A stretch of DNA of 8,192 nt from Gammaproteobacteria bacterium (GCA_009840715.1 VXNE01000289.1:1-8192); one strand, 5' to 3'. Positions 1 to 6,513 are shown, counted from the stretch's first letter. Made by a program: numbers and translations. The notes: generated from the letters alone by a model not told the origin.

Positions 1-54
1 GTACTGCCCGTGCTCGACCGCGTCGCGGCGCTGGTGGAGGAAATCCGCGGCTGA
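1..54 (+). CDS. C-terminal end of an unidentified protein (partial)
   Basis: Frame 1 reads 17 codons (VLPVLDRVAALVEEIRG) to a TGA at 52-54. The residues form a plausible amphipathic C-terminal helix. The gene lies 20 bases upstream of the CoA-transferase on the same strand, so the two are probably in one operon, and by context it could belong to acyl-CoA or carboxylate metabolism. The fragment is too short to assign a family. It is called coding because of the codon use and the tight spacing to the next gene. Confidence 0.5.
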   Translation, partial: VLPVLDRVAALVEEIRG

Positions 55-74
55 CCGCAGGGCCGACCTCGCCA

Positions 75-1295
75 ATGCCCCGCCTCATCCCGGCGTCGGA
101 CTTCCCGAACCTGCTGCAACCCGGCCGGCGGGTCTGGGTGAGCGCCGGCGGCAATGAACCGGTCGCTTTGCTCGACGCGCTGGCCGCGCGCCCGGAGGCG
201 GCGCGTGGCGTCACCTTCATCCAGTTCCCGCTACCGGGCCTGAACCGCTTCGACTTCACGGCACTCGACGCCGAAGCGGACATGATCACGTTTTTCATGA
301 GCCCGGAACTGCGGCGCTCCCGCGCGCGCTTCCTGCCCATGCAGATGCGGTTCGTGTTCGAGTACCTGCGTCGCGGACCCCTGGACGTGGCACTCATCCA
401 GGTCGCCCGTGCGGCGGACGGCGGCCTGGTCTGTGGGCCGAATGTCGACTTCATGGGCGCGGCGCTGGAGTCTTCTTCGCTCGTCGTGGCGGAGCTGAAC
501 GTCGGACTCGCCCCGGCCGCCGGAGGCATGCGGATCGATCTGGAGCAGGTGGACTATCTGGTCGAGTCGGAACGGCCTCCCGGGACGGTTGACCCCGGCG
601 AGCCGGACGAAGCCGCCGTGCGGATCGGCGCACATGTGGCCAGCCTGGTGCGCGACGGCGACTGCATACAGACCGGCATCGGCGCCATCCCGATGGCCAT
701 CCTGGGTGCGCTCGGGGACCGCAACGACCTTGGCATGCACGGTGGCCTCATCGACGACGGCGGCATGGCCCTCATCGAGGACGGGAACGTGACGGGCGCC
801 TGCAAGAACATCGATACGGGCCGCCACGTGGCCGGAATGGCCCTGGGTTCGGAGCGCCTGCACGAATGGCTGGCCGGCCGACCCGACGTGGTCTTCGCCG
901 GCGCCGACCACACCCACGAACTCAGCGTCATCAGCCGGATCGACAACTTCGTCTCCGTCAACTCGGCGGTAGAGGTGGATCTCTTCGGTCAGGTCAACGC
1001 GGAAGTGGCCGGGGGCCGGCAGCTATCGGGCACAGGCGGTGCCGTCGACTTCATGCGCGGCGCCCGGGCATCGAAGGGAGGCCGGTCGATCGTGGCGATG
1101 AACGCCACCGCACGGGGCGGCACGGTGTCACGCATCGTGCCGCGGGTGGAGATGGCGACGGCGTTGCGCACGGACGTGGACCTGGTCGTGACCGAGTTCG
1201 GCGTCGCGGAGCTCGGGACGAGAACGGCGGAGGAGCGCGTCGAGGCGCTCATCGCCATCGCGCATCCGGACTTCCGGGAGGAGCTGGCGGGGTGA
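75..1295 (+). CDS. Acetyl-CoA hydrolase/transferase family protein (4-hydroxybutyrate CoA-transferase-like)
   Basis: A cytoplasmic enzyme predicted to move coenzyme A between an acyl-CoA and a free carboxylate, usually acetate, through a glutamyl-CoA thioester. The 406 residues are close to the 420-440 usual for 4-hydroxybutyrate CoA-transferase-like members. Seen: an N-terminal 'LLQPGRRVWVSAGGNEPVALL' type CoA-transferase opening (residues 13-33), GIGAIP at 201-206, MHGGLIDDG at 221-229, NSAVEVDLFGQVN at 296-308, SGTGGAVDF at 318-326, VTEFGVAELGTRT at 372-384 and the family ending AHPDFREEL at 397-404. By family knowledge (AarC, 4-hydroxybutyrate CoA-transferases) the Glu in the N-[ST]-A-x-E motif, here E300, is the nucleophile; it is present, so the enzyme should be active. 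No convincing ribosome site precedes the ATG at 75, but the N-terminus matches the family and no other Met lies nearby. The substrate cannot be read from sequence. It probably follows the upstream gene in one transcript. Confidence 0.9.
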   Translation: MPRLIPASDFPNLLQPGRRVWVSAGGNEPVALLDALAARPEAARGVTFIQFPLPGLNRFDFTALDAEADMITFFMSPELRRSRARFLPMQMRFVFEYLRRGPLDVALIQVARAADGGLVCGPNVDFMGAALESSSLVVAELNVGLAPAAGGMRIDLEQVDYLVESERPPGTVDPGEPDEAAVRIGAHVASLVRDGDCIQTGIGAIPMAILGALGDRNDLGMHGGLIDDGGMALIEDGNVTGACKNIDTGRHVAGMALGSERLHEWLAGRPDVVFAGADHTHELSVISRIDNFVSVNSAVEVDLFGQVNAEVAGGRQLSGTGGAVDFMRGARASKGGRSIVAMNATARGGTVSRIVPRVEMATALRTDVDLVVTEFGVAELGTRTAEERVEALIAIAHPDFREELAG

Positions 1296-1304
1296 ACTCG
1301 AGAC

Positions 1305-1325
1305 GGGACGGGACAAGCCCGTCCC
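1305..1325. terminator. GC-rich hairpin between convergent genes (possible bidirectional terminator)
   Basis: GGGACGGG (1305-1312) and CCCGTCCC (1318-1325) are perfect 8-bp inverted arms around a 5-base loop. The hairpin fills the 30-base gap between the CoA-transferase stop (1295) and the oligopeptidase stop (1326), where a shared terminator is expected. No U-tract follows on either strand, so it is a weak or factor-assisted terminator at best. Confidence 0.5.
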
Positions 1326-3488
1326 CTACGACGAGGTGCCAGCCATTCCTATCGCCAACAAGACGAAGGCGAACTCCTCCGCCACCTCGTACAGCGCGTC
1401 ATAGCGCCCGGACTTGCCGCCGTGGCCGGCGCCCATGTTGGTCTTCAGCACCAGGGGGTTGTCGTCCGTCTTGAGCGCGCGCAGCTTCGCCACGAACTTC
1501 GCCGGCTCCCAGTAGGTTACGCGGGGATCGCTCAATCCCGCGGTGACGAGCATCGGGGGATACGCCCCCGGCCGGAGCTGATCGTAGGGCGAGTAGGAGC
1601 GGATCAGTTCGAAAGCGTCCGGGTCCTCGATGGGGTTCCCCCACTCGGGCCATTCCCCGGGCGTCAGCGGCAGGGTGTCGTCGAGCATCGTGTTCAGGAC
1701 GTCCACGAACGGCACGTGCGCGGCGACCGCGCCCCATAGTTCCGGCGCCTGGTTGACCACGGCGCCCATCAGCTCGCCTCCGGCGCTGCCACCGGAGATG
1801 GCGATGCGGCCCGACCGTACGAATCCCTCGTCGATGAGGTGCCGGGCGACGTCGACGAAGTCGTTGAACGTGTTCGTGCGGTCCGCGAGCTTGCCCTGCT
1901 CGTACCACGCTCGCCCGAGTTCGCTCCCGCCCCGGATGTGCGCGATGGCATAGACGAAGCCGCGGTCGAGCAGCGAGAGCCGCGTCGCCGAGAACGAGGG
2001 CGGGATCGCCGCCCCGTAAGCGCCGTAGCCGTAGAGATACAGCGGCGCCGACGCGTCGAGCGGGGTGTCCGTGCGGCGCACGATCGACACGGGAACTTTC
2101 GCGCCGTCCCTTGCCGGGGCGAGGAGCCGCTCGCTCGTGTACCGCCGGGCGTCGTAGCCGCTCGGGATCTCGCGGACCTTCCGCGACGTGAGACTCCGCC
2201 GCCCGACGTCGTAGTCGAAGACGGTGTCCGGCGTGACCATCGAGGCATAGTGCAGCCGGACCTCGCTCGCGTCGTACTCCGCGTTCGCGCCGAGCCCGAC
2301 CGTGTGGAGCGGCTCGGGCAGCGCTGCGTGGTGCGTCGCGCCGGCACCGTCGAGGACGCGTACCTGGTCGATCCCGTCGACGCGCTCCTCGACGACGATC
2401 CAGTCGCGAAAGCACTGGAAGCCGCGGATGTAGACGGTGTCCGAGCCGTCGAGGAGGCCAGTCCAGCGTGCCTCGCCGAAGGCGTCGTCCGGAGCGACCG
2501 CCAGCCGGAAGTTCTTGTGGTGGTCGTTCGTTCGGATGACGAAGCGGTCGCCCTGGTGGTCGATGTCGTAGTCGTGGCCTTCCCGCCGTGGGGACACCAA
2601 CGCGGGCTCTGCCGTGGGCCGGTCCGAGGGCAGGAGATACGACTCGCTGGTCACCTGGTCGCCGGTGGAGATGACGAGGTAGCGCTTCGACGAGGCCTCC
2701 GCGAGGCCGACCCAGAAGCCGCTGTCCGCCTCCGTGTAGACGATTTCGTCGGCGTCCGCCGTAGTGCCGACGACGTGGCGCCGTACCTGGTGCGACCGCC
2801 AGTGCTCGTTCATCACGAGGTAGAAGAACGTGCGGTCGTCGGCGGCCCAGACCGCGTCGCCGTGCGTGTCCTCGATGCGCTCGTCGAGGATGCGTCCGTC
2901 GCGGAGGTCCTTGATGCGCATCGTGTAGCGCTCGGCCCCGCTCGTGTCCGTGCTGTAGGCGAGGTAGCGGCCGTCGTGGCTCACAGACATCGAGCCGAGC
3001 GCAAAGTACTCGTGCCCCTCCGCGAGGGCGGGTTCGTCGAGGATCGTCTCCACCGCGTCCGGGTCGTCGACGGGCCAGCGCGTCCAGGTCCGGTACTGTG
3101 CGCCGGACGCGAAGCGCCACTGGTACATGTACCCGCCTTCGCGTAGCGGGACCGAGGCGTCGTCCGGTTTTTCGCGCGCCTTGATCTCCTCGAACAGCTC
3201 CGTCACCAGTGGCTCGACGGGCGCCATCACGGCGTCGAAGTACGCGTTCTCCGCCCGCAGGTAGGCGAGCACCTCCGGGTCGTCCACCGTCGGATAGTCG
3301 GCGTCGCGCAGCCACGCGTACGGGTCCTCGATCGTCACGCCGTGTCGCGTGTAGCGGTGCGGGCGCACCTCCGCTAGCGGAGGCACGGGCTTCGCGGACT
3401 GGTCGGGTGGTGTGGGGATGTGAGCCGTCGTCGCGGGCAACGCCGCGGCCGCCGCCAGGAGCAGGGCGGCCGCCGCCGCTCCGGTCAA
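1326..3488 (-). CDS. ptrB: Oligopeptidase B-type S9A serine peptidase with probable signal peptide
   Basis: A prolyl-oligopeptidase-family (S9A) serine peptidase, expected to cut short peptides after Arg or Lys. The 720 residues form an N-terminal beta-propeller (about 75-440) and a C-terminal alpha/beta-hydrolase domain. The triad is visible: S568 in GGSAGG (566-571), D654 in GLSDPRVTYWEPAKF (651-665) and H689 in AGHGGKSGR (687-695). RGGSELGRAWYEQGK (519-533), NTFNDF (539-544) and PFVDVLNTMLD (593-603) mark the oligopeptidase B branch rather than a true prolyl oligopeptidase. The start is TTG (3488-3486), sharing four bases (TTGA) with the stop of the acyl-CoA dehydrogenase upstream, so translation is probably coupled. 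The N-terminus has a long Ala/Leu stretch (about 4-17) then LPATTA, like a signal peptide, but no basic residue before it; export is inferred. Family members are often cytosolic. The gene symbol is by similarity to E. coli ptrB. Confidence 0.93.
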   Translation of the reverse strand: MTGAAAAALLLAAAAALPATTAHIPTPPDQSAKPVPPLAEVRPHRYTRHGVTIEDPYAWLRDADYPTVDDPEVLAYLRAENAYFDAVMAPVEPLVTELFEEIKAREKPDDASVPLREGGYMYQWRFASGAQYRTWTRWPVDDPDAVETILDEPALAEGHEYFALGSMSVSHDGRYLAYSTDTSGAERYTMRIKDLRDGRILDERIEDTHGDAVWAADDRTFFYLVMNEHWRSHQVRRHVVGTTADADEIVYTEADSGFWVGLAEASSKRYLVISTGDQVTSESYLLPSDRPTAEPALVSPRREGHDYDIDHQGDRFVIRTNDHHKNFRLAVAPDDAFGEARWTGLLDGSDTVYIRGFQCFRDWIVVEERVDGIDQVRVLDGAGATHHAALPEPLHTVGLGANAEYDASEVRLHYASMVTPDTVFDYDVGRRSLTSRKVREIPSGYDARRYTSERLLAPARDGAKVPVSIVRRTDTPLDASAPLYLYGYGAYGAAIPPSFSATRLSLLDRGFVYAIAHIRGGSELGRAWYEQGKLADRTNTFNDFVDVARHLIDEGFVRSGRIAISGGSAGGELMGAVVNQAPELWGAVAAHVPFVDVLNTMLDDTLPLTPGEWPEWGNPIEDPDAFELIRSYSPYDQLRPGAYPPMLVTAGLSDPRVTYWEPAKFVAKLRALKTDDNPLVLKTNMGAGHGGKSGRYDALYEVAEEFAFVLLAIGMAGTSS

Positions 3489-4669
3489 TCCGGCAGCCCG
3501 AGGACGCGCTTGGCGATGATGTTGCGCTGGATCTCGTTCGAGCCGCTGTAGATCGACGCCGCGCGGTTGGAGAGCCAGGTGCGGGTGTCCTCCAGGGACT
3601 GCTCGTCGAACGCGTTGCCGGACCAGCCCAGCCCCCGCGTGCCGCGCATGGAGACGAACAGCGAGGATTTCTCCTGCTGCAGTTCGGTGCCGTACATCTT
3701 GAAGATCGACGTGGCCGGCCCGGGGGTGCCGCCGCCGCGGGCCTCTTCCACCGCCCGCCGCTGGGTCAGGCGGAAGGACAGGTCGTTCATGTTGTGCGTG
3801 ACGATCTCGTGGCGCAGGTCGGCGTCCGCGATGCGCCCGTCGACCTCGCCGGCGTACTGCTTCGCCTCGCCTTCGAGGGTCGGTCCGGCGTCCGCGGCCG
3901 CGCCCCCGCCGACCAGCGACGCCATGCTGCCGCGTTCGTGCTGCAGCAGGCGCTTGCCGACGGTCCAGCCCTTGTTCAGTTCGCCGACGAGGTCCTCCTT
4001 GCGGGCGATGGCGTTGTCGAAGAAGGTCTCGCAGAAGGGCGAGTTGCCGCTGATGAGGCGAATGGGCCGCACGGTGATCCCGGGCTGGTGCATGTCCATC
4101 AGCACGAAGCTGATGCCCTGGTGCTTCGGCACGTCGGGGTCGGTGCGCACGAGGGCGAAGATCCAGTCCGCGAACTGGGCGCCGGACGTCCAGATCTTCT
4201 GGCCGTTGACGACGAAGTGGTCACCGTGGTCCTCGGCGCGCGTGCGCAGGCTCGCGAGATCCGACCCGGAGCTGGGTTCGCTGTAGCCCTGGCACCAGGC
4301 CCGTTCGGCGCGCACGATCGGCGGGATGTGGCGCTCCTTCTGCTCGTCCGTGCCGTACTCGAGCAGGGTCGGGCCGATCAGGGACGTGCCCATGCCGGCC
4401 AGGGGCGCGCGCGCGTCGATGCGCCGCATCTCCTGGATGAGGACCATGTACTCGTCGTTACTGAGTCCGCCGCCGCCGTACTCCACCGGCCACGTCGGGG
4501 CCGTCCAGCCCTTCTCGACCATGCGCTCGAGCCAGCGTTCGGTGTCGGCGTCGTTGATCCGGAGCTTCGTGCTGCCGGTCGGAACGGGTCCGGGGCCGCG
4601 CGCGCCGGACGGGCAGTTCTCGGCCAGCCATTCGCGGGTCTCGCTGCGGAAGTCGTCGATCGCTGTCAT
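3485..4669 (-). CDS. Acyl-CoA dehydrogenase family protein (FAD flavoprotein)
   Basis: A 394-residue flavoprotein of the acyl-CoA dehydrogenase superfamily, which normally introduces the alpha-beta double bond in acyl-CoA and passes electrons to ETF. Seen: the N-terminal helical domain (1-120) with GWTAPTWPVEYGGGGLS (54-70), the FAD-contacting WCQGYSEPSSGSDLASL (125-141), IWTSGAQFADW (159-169), and the C-terminal IYSGSNEIQRNIIAKRVLG (373-391). In MCAD-type enzymes the catalytic Glu sits in Y-E-G-[TS]; here that place is S375 (YSGS). Known subfamilies place the base elsewhere or pair a deficient subunit with an active one, so the exact reaction is unclear. The ATG at 4669 is chosen because the superfamily begins there, and AAGAGA lies about 12 bases upstream. 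An open frame continues further upstream but encodes unrelated sequence overlapping the next gene. The stop overlaps the peptidase start by 4 bases. Confidence 0.92.
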   Translation of the reverse strand: MTAIDDFRSETREWLAENCPSGARGPGPVPTGSTKLRINDADTERWLERMVEKGWTAPTWPVEYGGGGLSNDEYMVLIQEMRRIDARAPLAGMGTSLIGPTLLEYGTDEQKERHIPPIVRAERAWCQGYSEPSSGSDLASLRTRAEDHGDHFVVNGQKIWTSGAQFADWIFALVRTDPDVPKHQGISFVLMDMHQPGITVRPIRLISGNSPFCETFFDNAIARKEDLVGELNKGWTVGKRLLQHERGSMASLVGGGAAADAGPTLEGEAKQYAGEVDGRIADADLRHEIVTHNMNDLSFRLTQRRAVEEARGGGTPGPATSIFKMYGTELQQEKSSLFVSMRGTRGLGWSGNAFDEQSLEDTRTWLSNRAASIYSGSNEIQRNIIAKRVLGLPD

Positions 4670-4702
4670 GTAGCTGTCTCTTGGACAATCGGAATCTGAA
4701 GA

Positions 4703-4731
4703 GTGCGCCCGGACGGGCGTGGTGCGCCCGG
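4703..4731. repeat. Direct 10-bp repeat with inverted core in the dehydrogenase leader
   Basis: GTGCGCCCGG occurs at 4703-4712 and again at 4722-4731, 19 bases apart. Between them, GGGCG (4715-4719) can pair with CGCCC of either copy (4706-4710 around a 4-base loop). It lies between the possible promoter and the dehydrogenase start, so it could be a repressor site or a leader hairpin. In DNA this GC-rich it could also be chance. Confidence 0.3.
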
Positions 4732-4742
4732 GCGGCGGCGTA

Positions 4743-4770
4743 AAGTTATCACGCCGGCAAGCGCCACCAA
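4743..4770 (-). promoter_or_regulatory. Possible sigma-70-type promoter for the acyl-CoA dehydrogenase/peptidase operon
   Basis: On the minus strand TTGGTG (4770-4765) and TAACTT (4748-4743) are separated by 16 bases, in the AT-richest part of the 161-base gap upstream of the dehydrogenase. Transcription would start near 4736, leaving a leader of about 67 bases. Both boxes are imperfect. Confidence 0.3.
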
Positions 4771-4830
4771 AGCCATCGCCCGACCCGAGCGCGGCCTCGA
4801 CCACCCCGGGCCCTACCGACCGTCGGCGCC

Positions 4831-5346
4831 CTACCGTGGACGCGTCCGCAGGCGCTCCAGCAGCGCGCGCAGTCGCGGCAACGCGACGCGGTCCTTGTCT
4901 CGTCCTGCGGCTTCCTTGGAGCGTATGACGTCCGGCAGCGACGCGACCAGCATGGTGGCGCCGCCGGAAGGGAGCGTCATGGCATCGCGGCGGAGGTCTT
5001 CGTAGCCCCCGGTGCCGCTCGGAGTGAATGTCAGATCCAGGTCGCCGCATGACGTGGTCAGGTTGAGGATCCCCTGCGGGCCCAGATTCCGCAGGAACTC
5101 GGCCGAGCAGTCGAAGGGCAGCCCCTCCGGTTCGCCCTCCACCCGGATTCGCGCCTGCAGCCCGCGCAACACCGCAGCCAGCCGTTCGAGGTTGTCGTCG
5201 TCAAACGCGGGGGCGATGTCGAGATCGAGGGTGACACCGACGTCGCCGTGCACGATCGCGGCCATGCCGCCGATCAGCACGCATTGGACGCCGCCGTCCG
5301 CGAGCGCGGCCAGCAGCCGTTCGGGATCGAACTCAGGTGCCGCCAC
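4831..5346 (-). CDS. Nucleotidyltransferase-fold protein, probable toxin of an HTH/NTase pair
   Basis: A 171-residue protein of the DNA polymerase beta-like nucleotidyltransferase superfamily, resembling AbiEii/MenT and DUF6036-type proteins. Seen: LIGGMAAIVHG (24-34) followed by VTLDLDIAP (38-46), the GG...T-x-D-x-D signature with metal-binding D41 and D43. A third acidic strand is DLDLTF (102-107), and IRSKEAAGRDKDRVALPRL (141-159) is a helical tail typical of these stand-alone NTases. In known relatives the enzyme adds nucleotides to an RNA (MenT on tRNA acceptor ends); that activity here is inference. The GTG at 5346 is chosen because the fold begins a few residues later and it overlaps the HTH gene by 14 bases, implying coupling. 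An ATG at 5412 would add 22 residues without family features, wholly inside the HTH gene. The TAG stop is at 4833-4831. Confidence 0.8.
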   Translation of the reverse strand: MAAPEFDPERLLAALADGGVQCVLIGGMAAIVHGDVGVTLDLDIAPAFDDDNLERLAAVLRGLQARIRVEGEPEGLPFDCSAEFLRNLGPQGILNLTTSCGDLDLTFTPSGTGGYEDLRRDAMTLPSGGATMLVASLPDVIRSKEAAGRDKDRVALPRLRALLERLRTRPR

Positions 5347-5665
5347 TGCCGCCCGGGCGTAGCTGGGCCCTTGCCCGCAACACGAACCGCCCCGCGCGTG
5401 TGGCGTCGGCAAGGCGTTCGGCGGGAGTGCGCCGCAGCGTGCGCTCGAACAACGACGCTGTGGCCGCGTCAGGCCGTCCCAAGCCGACCCGCAGCTCGAA
5501 TCCGGTCGCGGTGACCAGCCGTTCGACCATCGCGGCTGACGGGGACCTGGCGCCCGTCTCGATCCGCGCGACGGTCGATTGCGGGACTCCGGCTCGGGCG
5601 GCGAGTGCCGCCTGAGTCAGACCGGCGCGGCGTCGCGCCTCGAACACCAGGCTCGCAACCACCAT
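5333..5665 (-). CDS. Xre/Cro-type helix-turn-helix regulator, probable antitoxin
   Basis: A small DNA-binding protein of 110 residues from the ATG at 5665, or 113 from an ATG at 5674. The HTH domain covers about residues 7-60: RRRAGLTQAALAARAGVPQS (11-30) and TVARIETGARSPS (31-43) form the classic Xre helices 2-4. A second segment, FERTLRRTPAERLADATRAG (73-92), is a charged helix likely to contact the nucleotidyltransferase made from the next gene. The shorter start is preferred because the promoter's predicted +1 falls exactly on its A, giving a leaderless mRNA; the longer start would lie inside the -10 box. The perfect inverted repeat in its promoter suggests it represses its own operon. 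An antitoxin role is inferred from size, order and partner. The TGA stop is at 5335-5333, inside the start region of the downstream gene. Confidence 0.85.
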   Translation of the reverse strand: MVVASLVFEARRRAGLTQAALAARAGVPQSTVARIETGARSPSAAMVERLVTATGFELRVGLGRPDAATASLFERTLRRTPAERLADATRAGRFVLRARAQLRPGGSGGT

Positions 5666-5671
5666 GGGCGG

Positions 5672-5700
5672 CATATAGCCGATGGGCTATTGGAATGCAA
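5672..5700 (-). promoter_or_regulatory. Promoter and operator of the HTH/NTase operon
   Basis: On the minus strand TTGCAT (5700-5695) and TATATG (5677-5672) are 17 bases apart, the optimal sigma-70 spacing. Counting from the -10 box puts +1 at 5665, the A of an in-frame ATG. A perfect inverted repeat ATAGCC-GATG-GGCTAT (5675-5690 on the + strand) sits in the spacer and overlaps the -10 box, where a bound dimer would block RNA polymerase. It is the best candidate operator for the HTH protein. Confidence 0.65.
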
Positions 5701-5729
5701 CCCATGACCGTTGCCGCGCGGACTGTTGG

Positions 5730-5758
5730 CTTTTGCGCCGTACGCCGAGCGTTATCAT
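5730..5758 (+). promoter_or_regulatory. Possible promoter of the SRAP gene
   Basis: TATCAT (5753-5758) is a good -10 box. A poor -35 box, CTTTTG (5730-5735), lies 17 bases upstream. Transcription would start near 5765, giving a leader of about 22 bases. I see no E. coli-type LexA box (CTGT-N8-ACAG) in this gap, so SOS control is not supported by the sequence. Confidence 0.3.
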
Positions 5759-5775
5759 GCGCCGAGGCGACGACC

Positions 5776-5782
5776 GGAGAGG
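5776..5782 (+). promoter_or_regulatory. Ribosome binding site that fixes the SRAP start
   Basis: GGAGAGG lies 4 bases before the ATG at 5787. It supports the start that places Cys directly after the initiator Met, over a longer upstream in-frame ATG at 5682. Confidence 0.7.
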
Positions 5783-5786
5783 CCCC

Positions 5787-6476
5787 ATGTGCGGGCGGTT
5801 CAGCACGACGCGCAAGGTGGTCGAGGACGTGTTCCTCGCGATGACGGGTGAGCCGTTCCCCGGCGAGGAGAACCTCAACACCGCGCCGACCGAGACCGCC
5901 TGGGTCGTACGCTGGAAGGCCGAGGGGTACGCGGCGCTGGCGGCCCGCTGGTGGCTGACCCCGTACTGGTCGAAGACGGCCGCGCCGCGTTACGCGACGT
6001 TCAACGCGAAGTGCGAGAACCTCGAGAAGAGCGGCACGTTCCGCGACCCGTTCCGCTATCGCCGGTGCGTCGTGCCGGTGGGCGGCTTCTACGAGTGGAC
6101 GGATTCGCCGCTCGGACGGTTGCCGTATCACGTCGAGCCGGCGGACGGAGGCCCGCTGCTGCTGGGCGGCGTGTGGGACCGGTGGCGGGACCGCAAGACC
6201 GAGGAAGTGTTGTACAGCTTCGCAGTCGTCACGACACCGGTGCACCCGAAGCTCGAGTGGCTCCATGACCGCCAGCCGCTGATGCTGTCGCGCGCCGACG
6301 CGGAAGCGTGGATGGACCACGAGGGGCCGCCGGACGCCCTGCGGGACCTGTTCGCTCCGCGGCTCCCGGGCGCACTGGCCGCGGTGCCCGTGTCGAGTTA
6401 CGTTGGCAACGCCCGCAACAAGGGTTCGCGTTGCACTGAACCGATCGGCGACGCCGTAGTCGTCGAGCCGGCCTGA
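5787..6476 (+). CDS. yedK: SRAP domain protein (YedK/HMCES family), abasic-site DNA-protein crosslinker
   Basis: A 229-residue single-domain protein matching the usual length of bacterial SRAP proteins. By family knowledge, Cys2, exposed after Met removal, forms a thiazolidine crosslink with abasic sites in single-stranded DNA and shields them from cleavage and error-prone bypass. Seen: MCGRF (1-5) with C2; NTAPTE (31-36); FNAKCENL (72-79) with N73; GGFYEW (99-104) with E103; LHDRQPLML (159-167) with H160. These correspond to the Cys2, Asn, Glu and His active-site residues of E. coli YedK (N75, E105, H160), so the protein should be functional. The Arg common two residues after the Asn is Lys here (K75). 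The start is fixed because the family needs Cys at position 2. It is divergent from the HTH/NTase cassette. The downstream RDD gene begins 50 bases after its stop and may be partly co-transcribed. The gene symbol is by similarity. Confidence 0.95.
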   Translation: MCGRFSTTRKVVEDVFLAMTGEPFPGEENLNTAPTETAWVVRWKAEGYAALAARWWLTPYWSKTAAPRYATFNAKCENLEKSGTFRDPFRYRRCVVPVGGFYEWTDSPLGRLPYHVEPADGGPLLLGGVWDRWRDRKTEEVLYSFAVVTTPVHPKLEWLHDRQPLMLSRADAEAWMDHEGPPDALRDLFAPRLPGALAAVPVSSYVGNARNKGSRCTEPIGDAVVVEPA

Positions 6477-6513
6477 GCCTTTGCAGTGCTACGCTAGGCG
6501 CCCACATTGGGAG

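Noticed and set aside
1839..3146. 435-residue open frame on the + strand inside the oligopeptidase
   Set aside because: It is antisense to a clearly recognised gene, has no family motifs and is Val/Arg/Asp-rich as expected from a high-GC shadow frame.
3209..4699. 496-residue open frame on the + strand over the acyl-CoA dehydrogenase
   Set aside because: Antisense shadow of two recognised genes, low-complexity Ala/Arg/Gly/Val composition, no recognisable domain.
4670..5050. Upstream extension of the acyl-CoA dehydrogenase frame by 127 residues
   Set aside because: The extension is Arg/Pro/Gly-rich with no family similarity, overlaps the NTase gene in another frame, and the ATG at 4669 matches the superfamily N-terminus.
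5012..5362. 116-residue + strand open frame antisense to the NTase, as a possible antisense antitoxin
   Set aside because: Ser/Arg/Pro-rich shadow composition with no ribosome site or promoter; nothing distinguishes it from the other shadows.
5682..5786. Longer SRAP start giving 264 residues
   Set aside because: The catalytic Cys must be residue 2, and a good ribosome site precedes the ATG at 5787.
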